Assembly (NCBI GenBank): GCA_021767985.1
Contig: JAASSH010000176.1
Span: forward strand, 1 to 5,701
Origin: Gammaproteobacteria bacterium
Lineage (GTDB): Bacteria > Pseudomonadota > Gammaproteobacteria > GCA-001735895
Length of the DNA: 5,701 nt
Reading direction: 5' to 3'
The notes under the pieces were generated by a model. The model saw nothing but the letters and a program-made list of their open reading frames with translations, was not told the origin of the DNA and searched no databases. A program made the translations under genes and the position numbers. Of the stretch, positions 1 through 4,972 are shown in pieces; the stretch's first letter is position 1; each line of letters opens with the position of its first letter.

Positions 1-114
1 CTGTCCGAGCAGCGATTTATCCTGGGATGCCGCCTGCTGCAGACTGGCGCAACCCGTCAGCAGCAGCAAGGCGGTGCAGAGGACAAAAGAAGACTTGTGC
101 TTGACAGAGCTCAA
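1..114 (-). CDS. Lipoprotein, N-terminal part only (runs off left edge)
   Basis: Reading leftward from a TTG at 114-112, the frame is open to the window edge for 38 codons. The N-terminus has Lys5, His6 and Lys7, a hydrophobic stretch (FVLCTALLLL, residues 10-19) and a lipobox LTGC with Cys22 as the lipidated residue: a clear type II signal peptide. Ala23 and Ser24 follow the Cys, with no Asp at +2, so outer-membrane sorting is expected by the E. coli rule. The TTG start is chosen because a GGAG Shine-Dalgarno lies 6 bases upstream. An in-frame ATG at 153-151 would lengthen the n-region and has no ribosome binding site. Genes divergent from hemA in gammaproteobacteria are often lolB or a TPR-repeat lipoprotein; 16 mature residues cannot decide between these or something else. 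Confidence 0.8.
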   Translation of the reverse strand, partial: MSSVKHKSSFVLCTALLLLTGCASLQQAASQDKSLLGQ

Positions 115-120
115 TCTCGT

Positions 121-124
121 CTCC
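121..124 (-). promoter_or_regulatory. Shine-Dalgarno GGAG that sets the TTG start of the left-edge lipoprotein
   Basis: On the minus strand GGAG is followed by six bases (ACGAGA) and then TTG at 114. The in-frame upstream ATG (153) has no comparable purine-rich site, so this site decides the start in favour of TTG. Confidence 0.55.
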
Positions 125-165
125 GTAGTGCTAAATATAAAGGAGTGTAGCATTTCGATGTAGGA

Positions 166-206
166 TTGTATTTAGCGTGATTTGTTCCGTGGATGTTGTA
201 TTTGGC
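166..206. repeat. Two direct copies of TTGTATTTRGC, 30 bp apart, between the divergent genes
   Basis: TTGTATTTAGC (166-176) and TTGTATTTGGC (196-206) match at 10 of 11 positions, and each is preceded by GGAT with slightly different spacing. The 30-bp period is close to three helical turns, which would put both on one face of the DNA, as for a dimeric or paired regulator. On the minus strand the first copy holds TACAAT (170-165), a plausible -10 for the lipoprotein gene, but the -35 position there is poor. No convincing plus-strand promoter for hemA was found in this 140-bp gap. The operator role is inference. Confidence 0.4.
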
Positions 207-254
207 AGGTTTATGCCTGAAAATTGTTTGTTGGCACCAAACCTTCCGTAACTC

Positions 255-1511
255 ATGGCCTTACTGTCCCTTGGCATCAATCATTTAACCGCCCCGGTCG
301 ATATTCGCGAGAAAGTCGCGTTCGCGCCCGAGCAAATGAGCCAGGCCCTGCATGAATTACAGGACATTCCGGCAATCAACGAATCAGTCATCGTCTCGAC
401 CTGTAATCGCACCGAGATTTACTGCGACGCATCATCGGATTGCAGCGAAGTCATTACCCACTGGCTGACCGCGCATCACGGTATTAACGAAAACGGATTG
501 ACACCCTATATTTATCAACACAACGAGCAGGAAGTCGCGCGTCACCTGTTCCGCGTGGCTTCCGGGCTGGATTCGATGGTGCTCGGTGAACCGCAGATAC
601 TGGGCCAGCTCAAGGAATCCTACGAAAAGGCACGCGGCGGCAATGCCGTCAATGCGATTCTGGATAGACTTTTTCAGCACTCGTTCAGCGTCGCCAAACG
701 GGTGCGCACCGATACCGAAATCGGCTCGAATCCGGTGTCGGTGGCATTTGCCGCGGTCAACCTCTCAAAGCAGATTTTTGGCAACCTTGATCAGCTACAT
801 GCCTTGCTGATCGGCGCCGGAGAAACCATCGAACTGGTCTCCCGGCATTTGAAAAGCCAGCAAATAGGCTCGATGACGATTGCCAACCGCAGCGTCGAGC
901 GCGCCCAGTTGCTAGCCGAACAGATTGGCGCCACGGCGGTACAGATCAACGAGGTTCCGGGGCAGCTGGCCGGCGCCGATATCGTGATTTCGTCGACCGC
1001 GAGCCAGTTACCCATACTCGGAAAAGGCGCGACCGAATCGGCGCTGAAACAGCGCAAACGCCGTCCAATCTTCATGGTCGACCTGGCGGTGCCGCGCGAC
1101 ATCGAAGCCGAGGTCGGCGACCTGCAGGATATTTATCTGTACACGGTGGACGACCTCAAAACCGTGGTCGACGAAAATCTTCGCGGCCGCGAACTGGCCG
1201 CCGAGGCGGCCCAGGAAATCATTAATCTCGAGGTTAGCGCATTCAACCAGTGGCTGAAAACGCATCAATCGGCCGACCAGATTCGCCAGTTGCGCGACGG
1301 CGCCGAACTGATCAAGCAGCAGGCCATCGAAAAAGCGCTGGCTCAGATCAAAAACAACTCTGACCCCGAACAGGTGCTACAACGCCTGGCCAATGAAATA
1401 ACGAATAAATTAATGCACCAACCCACCATCGAAATGCGCAAGGCGCTGCAAAGTGACGACGAGGAACGCATCCGCCTGCTCAAATCGCTGATCTCCCCCG
1501 ACTCGCTATAA
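255..1511 (+). CDS. hemA: Glutamyl-tRNA reductase
   Basis: Reduces glutamyl-tRNA(Glu) with NADPH to glutamate-1-semialdehyde, the first committed step of C5-pathway tetrapyrrole (haem, sirohaem, cobalamin) synthesis, in the cytoplasm. The 418-residue product has the normal family length. Residues 1-156 are the catalytic domain, with the nucleophile Cys50 in STCNRTE (48-54), the same number as in E. coli, and the block HLFRVASGLDSMVLGEPQILGQ (97-118; split for reading as HLFRVASGLDS and MVLGEPQILGQ). The NADPH Rossmann domain follows, with GAGE (187-190) and SSTAS (246-250), then a helical dimerisation domain from about residue 315. The start is fixed by homology (MALLSLGINH against MTLLALGINH in E. 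coli). There is no obvious Shine-Dalgarno, so translation may be weak or regulated. It is the first gene of a hemA-prfA unit. Confidence 0.98.
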   Translation: MALLSLGINHLTAPVDIREKVAFAPEQMSQALHELQDIPAINESVIVSTCNRTEIYCDASSDCSEVITHWLTAHHGINENGLTPYIYQHNEQEVARHLFRVASGLDSMVLGEPQILGQLKESYEKARGGNAVNAILDRLFQHSFSVAKRVRTDTEIGSNPVSVAFAAVNLSKQIFGNLDQLHALLIGAGETIELVSRHLKSQQIGSMTIANRSVERAQLLAEQIGATAVQINEVPGQLAGADIVISSTASQLPILGKGATESALKQRKRRPIFMVDLAVPRDIEAEVGDLQDIYLYTVDDLKTVVDENLRGRELAAEAAQEIINLEVSAFNQWLKTHQSADQIRQLRDGAELIKQQAIEKALAQIKNNSDPEQVLQRLANEITNKLMHQPTIEMRKALQSDDEERIRLLKSLISPDSL

Positions 1512-1514
1512 CTT

Positions 1515-2615
1515 ATGAAAGAATCGCTGCTTAACAAGCTGGAGGCGCTGTGCGCCCGGCACGAGGAAATTGCCGGGCTGCTGGCCGATATCGAAGTGAT
1601 CAACGATCAGGATCGATTTCGCAGCCTGTCGATGGAATACGCTCAACTCGAGGACGTGGTGAAGAATTTTACCGAATTCCAGCAGGCGCAACAGGCGCTC
1701 GAGTCCGCGCGCGAAATGCTGGACGAAGACGACGCCGAAATGCGCGAGCTCGCACAGGAGGAGATTACCGAAAATAGCGAGAAGATCGAATCACTCGAAA
1801 TAGAGCTGCAGAAACTGCTGTTACCGAAAGATCCTAACGACAGCGCCAACGTGTTTCTGGAAATTCGCGCCGGTACCGGCGGCGACGAGGCGGCGATCTT
1901 TGCCGGCGACCTGTTTCGCATGTATAGCCGTTTCGCCGAATCGAAGAAATGGCAGCTCGAGGTGCTAAACAGCAGTGAGGGCGAACACGGTGGCTACAAG
2001 GAAATCATCGCGCGCATTGTCGGCAATGGCGCTTACTCGCAGCTGAAGTTCGAATCCGGTGCGCACCGCGTGCAGCGCGTGCCTGAAACCGAGTCGCAGG
2101 GTCGGGTTCACACCTCGGCCGCCACCGTGGCGATCATTCCGGAAAGCGAAGAAATCCAGATGATAGAGATTAACCCGGCGGATTTGCGAATCGACACCTT
2201 TCGCGCCTCCGGCGCCGGCGGTCAGCACGTCAACAAGACCGACTCAGCGATACGCCTGACGCATCTGCCCACCGGCACCGTGGTGGAATGCCAGGACGAA
2301 CGTTCGCAGCACAAGAACAAGGCGCGCGCGATGTCGCTGCTGCAGGCGCGGATTTACGACGCCGAGAAACAGAAACAGGAAGCGGAACAGGCCGCCGAGC
2401 GTAAGTCGCTGGTGGGCGGCGGCGATCGTTCGGAACGCATTCGCACCTACAACTTCCCGCAGGGGCGGATGACCGATCACCGTATCAATCTGACGCTGTA
2501 CAAACTCGACGAGATCATGCAGGGCAATCTCGCGCAGGTCGTCGATCCGCTACTGCACGAGTACCAGGCCGAACAGCTCGCCAGCCTGAGCGACGATGAT
2601 CGCGGTTTGAATTAA
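1515..2615 (+). CDS. prfA: Peptide chain release factor 1 (RF1)
   Basis: Recognises UAA and UAG in the ribosomal A site and triggers hydrolysis of peptidyl-tRNA. The product is 366 residues, close to the usual 360. An N-terminal helical, coiled-coil-rich domain (about 1-105) contains a very acidic stretch near 64-98. The stop-codon-reading tripeptide is PET at 190-192 in [10 protein letters not shown]; this PxT form marks RF1 and excludes RF2 (SPF). The catalytic loop is [11 protein letters not shown], with the methylated Gln at 237, followed by HLPTG and the [10 protein letters not shown] block (260-269). Only 3 bases separate it from the hemA stop, and there is no clear ribosome binding site, so translational coupling is likely. 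Its modifying enzyme PrmC is encoded about 1 kb further on, not directly downstream as in enterobacteria. Confidence 0.98.
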   Translation: MKESLLNKLEALCARHEEIAGLLADIEVINDQDRFRSLSMEYAQLEDVVKNFTEFQQAQQALESAREMLDEDDAEMRELAQEEITENSEKIESLEIELQKLLLPKDPNDSANVFLEIRAGTGGDEAAIFAGDLFRMYSRFAESKKWQLEVLNSSEGEHGGYKEIIARIVGNGAYSQLKFESGAHRVQRVPETESQGRVHTSAATVAIIPESEEIQMIEINPADLRIDTFRASGAGGQHVNKTDSAIRLTHLPTGTVVECQDERSQHKNKARAMSLLQARIYDAEKQKQEAEQAAERKSLVGGGDRSERIRTYNFPQGRMTDHRINLTLYKLDEIMQGNLAQVVDPLLHEYQAEQLASLSDDDRGLN

Positions 2616-2643
2616 ACAGGCCAGCCGCCGGTGCCGGCCTGTT
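2615..2643. terminator. Stem-loop after prfA, possible bidirectional terminator
   Basis: AACAGGCC (2615-2622) and GGCCTGTT (2636-2643) form a perfect 8-bp stem around a 13-base GC-rich loop, starting on the last base of the prfA stop codon. There is no T-run on the plus strand. Read on the minus strand the stem is followed by TTAATT, a slightly better intrinsic terminator for the convergent gene at 2728-3225. Its position between two converging genes supports a termination role, but the missing U-tract makes this uncertain. Confidence 0.45.
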
Positions 2644-2693
2644 CAGTAGCGGTTACTCATCTGAGGGGGCTACTGCATGAGCTTGAATCATGC
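2644..2693. repeat. Two further abutting hairpins in the convergent intergenic region
   Basis: CAGTAGC (2644-2650) pairs with GCTACTG (2669-2675) across an 18-base loop, and GCATGA (2675-2680) pairs with TCATGC (2688-2693) across a 7-base loop. Both stems are perfect, and they share base 2675. With the 2615-2643 stem this gives three consecutive hairpins in 79 bases between the 3' ends of prfA and the minus-strand gene. They may help termination or protect mRNA 3' ends. Confidence 0.4.
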
Positions 2694-2727
2694 TGCGAGG
2701 TTTAAGGCTGCCGCCCTCGACTCCCGC

Positions 2728-3225
2728 TCATTTACGCACAATCTTCAGTTTGTCTTCGCCTCGCAGAACTGACTTGTCGTAGGTTTCAGCTTTAAGCCGA
2801 ATGGTGTAAACGCCCTCGTCGACCCTGAAGCCCGTGGTACGCACATCACACAATAAATCGATGTAACCGTCGGCGTCGAGATCCAGCTGACGGCACAGGC
2901 TTTTATCGGATTTGCCCACGAGCATTACGCCCACGCCCTCGAGCCTGATCGTGCGCGGATTGATCGCATTGACATCGAGCCCGGCCGAACCCATTATCGC
3001 CAGCGGAATAACGCGGCCCGACCTGGTGGTCAGGATATTTTCCTCACTGTCGGGCATGATATCGATCTGCATCGACGCCGACTCGTCCCCTCCGAACAGC
3101 CCGCTCGCCTGCGCTACCTCCAGGCCCGGGACCGCGCTCAGAACGGGCATGCAGTAACAGGCAATCAGAAAACCAACCAATTTAACCCGAAAATGAACCT
3201 TCATATCGCTACGATACTTAACCAT
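2728..3225 (-). CDS. Exported small protein with DxDxDG motif, unknown function
   Basis: 165 residues from ATG 3225, or 158 from ATG 3204 (Met8), which gives a more usual signal peptide (MKVHFRVK, then LVGFLIA). Cleavage could follow Ala31 or Ala40. LIAC (20-23) also fits a lipobox, but hydrophobic residues continue after Cys23, so type I cleavage is more likely. The mature part opens with MQIDIMPDSEENIL (52-65), then VIPLAIMGSAGLDVNAINPRT (72-92, read as VIPLAIMGSAG and LDVNAINPRT). This resembles a recurrent secreted-protein pattern (DIKPG..N.IN ... G.IPVAILG...FDV..IDP.T) that I know from hypothetical bacterial proteins. DLDADGYID (115-123) has Asp at loop positions 1, 3, 5 and 9, like an EF-hand or dockerin calcium loop. 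Cys111 and Cys126 could form a disulfide. A beta-rich, Ca2+-binding periplasmic or extracellular protein is inferred. It lies opposite to and between prfA and prmC, which are usually adjacent. Confidence 0.8.
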   Translation of the reverse strand: MVKYRSDMKVHFRVKLVGFLIACYCMPVLSAVPGLEVAQASGLFGGDESASMQIDIMPDSEENILTTRSGRVIPLAIMGSAGLDVNAINPRTIRLEGVGVMLVGKSDKSLCRQLDLDADGYIDLLCDVRTTGFRVDEGVYTIRLKAETYDKSVLRGEDKLKIVRK

Positions 3226-3230
3226 CGCAT
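3201..3230 (-). CDS. Possible 9-codon upstream ORF overlapping the exported-protein start
   Basis: On the minus strand, ATG 3230 opens MRWLSIVAI and stops at TGA 3203-3201. That stop overlaps the Met8 ATG of the exported-protein gene (3204-3202) as ATGA. AAGG lies 7 bases before the uORF start, whereas neither candidate start of the main gene has a good ribosome binding site. This suggests the main gene starts at Met8 by termination-reinitiation. The signal is short and could be chance. Confidence 0.25.
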   Translation of the reverse strand: MRWLSIVAI

Positions 3231-3380
3231 GATGCTGCCTTAATTAACTCCCTACCTATGGACTCCGGCACGGATCTCAACATCCGAATCGCCCGCCAGC
3301 AGCATGGTAGCACTATTCTAACCGTTTGCGTCCGCTCTCCGGCAGTGTGCCCGCGCACCAAAACCAGTTACCGGAAAGTT
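3231..3380. other. Noncoding stretch upstream of the palindrome
   Basis: I see no gene here. It must carry the promoter of the minus-strand exported protein, but only weak elements are visible: TAGAAT at 3320-3315 and TTGAGA near 3283-3278 on the minus strand, neither with a properly spaced partner. A plus-strand open frame through 3258-3497 ends inside the palindrome and has no ribosome binding site or recognisable product. Confidence 0.5.
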
Positions 3381-3503
3381 CTGCGCTCAGCAGTAACGCA
3401 AGAGCAAGGCGAAAATTTATCGAATAGCGCGAGCAATACGCACAAGTATGCGAGCGTTTTCGATAAATTTTCAACGCCGCTATTGCGTTACTGGTGAGTG
3501 CAG
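3381..3503. repeat. 123-bp imperfect palindrome (MITE- or REP-like element)
   Basis: The arms are 3381-3424 and 3459-3503. Outer blocks of 21 bases (from CTGCGCTCAG at 3381, and the complement of the sequence ending GTGAGTGCAG at 3503) agree at 19 of 21 positions, including a perfect CAGTAACGCAA / TTGCGTTACTG (3391-3401 and 3483-3493). Inner blocks GAAAATTTATCGAA (3411-3424) and TTCGATAAATTTTC (3459-3472) are perfectly complementary. The middle continues the fold with CGC/GCG, GC/GC and ATAC/GTAT around a GCACAA tip. No target-site duplication is obvious and there is no transposase gene, so it would be non-autonomous. Alternatives are a large cruciform or an RNA structure. A diverged partial copy lies after prmC (4495-4532), which supports a dispersed repeat family. 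Confidence 0.75.
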
Positions 3504-3529
3504 AAAAAGAGAGGCCGTCCCTGGCCACG

Positions 3530-3538
3530 TGATATCAT
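3530..3538 (+). promoter_or_regulatory. Candidate extended -10 promoter for the prmC leader
   Basis: TGATATCAT fits the extended -10 consensus TGnTATAAT with one mismatch in the hexamer. No good -35 is seen 16-18 bases upstream, which extended -10 promoters tolerate. Initiation about 7 bases downstream, near 3545, would leave only a few bases before the strong ribosome binding site at 3553. The site lies just after the palindrome and would give prmC transcription independent of hemA-prfA. Confidence 0.45.
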
Positions 3539-3552
3539 CAATAGTTCGGGGG

Positions 3553-3559
3553 AGGAGGT
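3553..3559 (+). promoter_or_regulatory. Consensus Shine-Dalgarno AGGAGGT of the leader ORF
   Basis: AGGAGGT is a full complement to the 3' end of 16S rRNA, 4 bases before ATG 3564 (TTG 3561 is also close). It is by far the strongest ribosome binding site in the window. It serves a 14-codon frame and not prmC itself, whose ATG lies 67 bases further on. Confidence 0.7.
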
Positions 3560-3563
3560 ATTG

Positions 3564-3608
3564 ATGCACACAGTAGTAATATATAGGCGATTACCCCAAT
3601 TTCCATAG
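3564..3608 (+). CDS. Putative leader peptide upstream of prmC (14 codons)
   Basis: The ORF encodes MHTVVIYRRLPQFP and stops at TAG 3606, followed at once by an in-frame TGA (3609) and, after three codons, another TAG (3621). It is in the same frame as prmC, 18 bases upstream, but the three stops rule out a simple N-terminal extension. Evidence for translation is the perfect AGGAGGT site and a candidate promoter just upstream. The prmC start has little Shine-Dalgarno of its own, so it may depend on reinitiation. A final Pro before a stop is known to slow termination, as in TnaC. UAG is read only by RF1, and UGA only by RF2; both are PrmC substrates. A sensing role is inference, and chance remains possible because the ORF is so short. 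Confidence 0.45.
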   Translation: MHTVVIYRRLPQFP

Positions 3609-3626
3609 TGAAACAGTTCATAGCGC

Positions 3627-4478
3627 ATGAGTGAACAAATCGACACTGCAATCCGCTGGGCAACCAAGCAGCTCGAAACCTGCAGTGAAAGTCCGCGCCT
3701 CGACGCCGAACTGTTGCTCGCCCACTGCCTCGATGAGCCCCGCAGCCACCTTTACGCCTGGCCACAACAGACGCTCAGCGAAACCTGCTGGCAACGCTTC
3801 CAGGCGCTGGTGAAAAAGCGCCTGCTGCCGACACCGGTAGCTTACCTGCTGGGCCGGCGCGAATTCTTTTCGATGGAGTATGCAACCACGCCTGCCGCGT
3901 TGGTACCAAGGCCCGAAACCGAGTTGCTGGTGGAGCTTGCCCTGCGCGAGATCCCGCAAGATCGGGCGTTACGCATATGCGATCTGGGCACCGGCACCGG
4001 GATTATCGCTATTACCATCAAGAAACAGCGCCCGTTGACAAGCGTCTGGGCTACCGATGTCGACCCTGCCTGCCTGGCGCTGGCACGGGAGAATGCGTTG
4101 CGTCATCAGGTCGAGATAGAATTCATTGAATCCGACTGGTACCAGAACCTGCCGGCCACACTCCGCTTCGACCTGATCGTCTCTAACCCACCATACGTCG
4201 CCGCCGATCATCCTTTTCTCGCACAGGGCGATCTGCCGGCGGAGCCGGCTATCGCGCTAAGCCCCGGAGCAAGCGGACTCGAGGCGCTCCGGGTCATTAT
4301 CGACCGGGCGCCTGATTACCTCGAGCCGGGCGGCACGCTGATCGTGGAACATGGCTACGACCAGGAGGCCGCGGTAGCCGCGCTGCTCCGCGGCGGTGGA
4401 TTCGAACAAATCCGCTGCGAATCGGATCTAAACGACTTGCCGCGCACCAGCATTGCCCGACTACCCAAAGCCCGCTAG
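3627..4478 (+). CDS. prmC: Release factor glutamine N5-methyltransferase
   Basis: Transfers a methyl group from S-adenosylmethionine to the glutamine of the GGQ motif in RF1 and RF2, raising termination efficiency. The product is 283 residues, typical length. An N-terminal helical release-factor-binding domain (about 1-80) carries SPRLDAELLLAH (22-33), matching SPRRDAEILLEH in E. coli. Then comes LVPRPETE (92-99), the SAM-binding DLGTGTG (119-125), the acidic residue of TDVD (143-146) and the catalytic NPPY (187-190) that holds the target glutamine, followed by EHG (241-243). The C-terminus (DLPRTSIARL) is a little divergent from the common GRxRVxxxR ending. The start agrees with family N-termini, though only weak ribosome-binding sequence precedes it. 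In enterobacteria prmC directly follows prfA; here about 1 kb intervenes. Confidence 0.96.
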   Translation: MSEQIDTAIRWATKQLETCSESPRLDAELLLAHCLDEPRSHLYAWPQQTLSETCWQRFQALVKKRLLPTPVAYLLGRREFFSMEYATTPAALVPRPETELLVELALREIPQDRALRICDLGTGTGIIAITIKKQRPLTSVWATDVDPACLALARENALRHQVEIEFIESDWYQNLPATLRFDLIVSNPPYVAADHPFLAQGDLPAEPAIALSPGASGLEALRVIIDRAPDYLEPGGTLIVEHGYDQEAAVAALLRGGGFEQIRCESDLNDLPRTSIARLPKAR

Positions 4479-4493
4479 CCCGAATAAACCCGA

Positions 4494-4535
4494 CGCGAGC
4501 GTCTCGCGCAATATTCCAACGCCGCTATCGCGGCG
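4494..4535. repeat. Diverged partial copy of the palindrome arm, with two hairpins
   Basis: From 4495 to 4532 the sequence aligns without gaps to the right arm of the large palindrome (3450-3487), with about 28 of 38 bases identical, including GCGAGCGT and CAACGCCGCTAT. The matching left arm is missing. Changes in this copy create two new perfect stems: CGCGAG/CTCGCG (4494-4499 and 4503-4508, 3-base loop) and CGCCGC/GCGGCG (4520-4525 and 4530-4535, 4-base loop). It begins 16 bases after the prmC stop, so it may shape the end of that transcript, but no T-run follows. Confidence 0.5.
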
Positions 4536-4588
4536 CGCAGCAGCCAGAAACATTTGAAAATGGGTCGGGGTGGGCGTAGGCTTTCAGC

Positions 4589-4972
4589 ATGGAAGACGTC
4601 GACCAATATCGTTGTCGCCACATCTATCTCAAGCAGAGTGATGACCCGAAGTTCCAGGCCCATGCCGCCAGCGACGCGCTTGCCCACCTTGAAGGCATTC
4701 TGCTCGCCGCACCCCATAGCGAGCACAGCGTTCATATCATTTATTCACTCGACACTTTGTCGTTCGAACTTGTCATTGAACTGCTGGTGGAATTGAATTT
4801 CGAGATGGATGATTCCTTCCTGATGTCCTTGCGCAACACGATTTATTGTTACCTGGAAGACACGGCACGCGACAATATGCAAATCGAGGCGCCCGAAGAT
4901 CGGCCCAATGACCACGAGAGTGCCGAAATCCCGCACCCGGATAACAATCACTACTGGGAAGACTATCACTAG
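4589..4972 (+). CDS. Unrecognised 127-residue protein with His/acidic tail, paired with permease
   Basis: I do not recognise the family with confidence. There is no signal peptide or membrane segment, so it should be cytoplasmic. By eye, residues 8-97 suggest alternating strands and helices: strand CRHIYL (9-14), helix around 27-38, strand HSVHIIYS (46-53), amphipathic helix FELVIELLVELNF (59-71), helix LRNTIYCYLEDTARDN (81-96). This order recalls small ferredoxin-like (HMA-type) folds, but the CxxC metal site is absent; the cysteines are Cys9 and Cys87. The tail (97-127) is acidic with His109, His116, His121 and His127, possibly metal-binding. A GTAGG Shine-Dalgarno lies 8 bases before the start. 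The stop codon abuts the permease ATG, so the two are probably translated together and may share a function. Confidence 0.85.
   Translation: MEDVDQYRCRHIYLKQSDDPKFQAHAASDALAHLEGILLAAPHSEHSVHIIYSLDTLSFELVIELLVELNFEMDDSFLMSLRNTIYCYLEDTARDNMQIEAPEDRPNDHESAEIPHPDNNHYWEDYH

Noticed and set aside
101..106. Perfect TTGACA (-35 consensus) upstream of hemA
   Set aside because: The base at 17 +/- 1 spacing gives no -10-like hexamer (CGTAGT), and the site lies within the divergent lipoprotein coding region; the A/T-rich TAAATATAAA at 132 is too far away.
188..192. PET instead of PAT in the RF1 stop-codon motif as an unusual specificity change
   Set aside because: The middle residue of PxT varies among normal RF1 proteins, and PET is familiar from other bacteria. 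Coordinates here are residue-scale; in DNA the motif lies near 2082-2090.
1643..1921. Minus-strand Ser-rich frame inside prfA
   Set aside because: It is an antisense shadow of the acidic coiled-coil codons (GAA/GAG/GAC) of RF1.
3258..3497. Plus-strand open frame of 79 codons in the prfA-prmC interval
   Set aside because: No ribosome binding site, low-complexity and unrecognisable composition, and its last third is simply a translation of the palindromic repeat.
3381..3503. CRISPR array or tRNA/rRNA gene in the repeat region
   Set aside because: There is a single inverted structure, with no regularly spaced direct repeats, no cloverleaf with a T-loop GTTCRANNC, and no rRNA-like sequence.
3564..3629. 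The leader frame as a true N-terminal extension of PrmC
   Set aside because: It is in the same frame as prmC, but three in-frame stops (TAG 3606, TGA 3609, TAG 3621) intervene and PrmC already has a full-length N-terminus from 3627.
4745..4969. Minus-strand open frames opposite the 127-residue gene
   Set aside because: They mirror a coding region with good protein features on the plus strand, and have no start signal or recognisable product.
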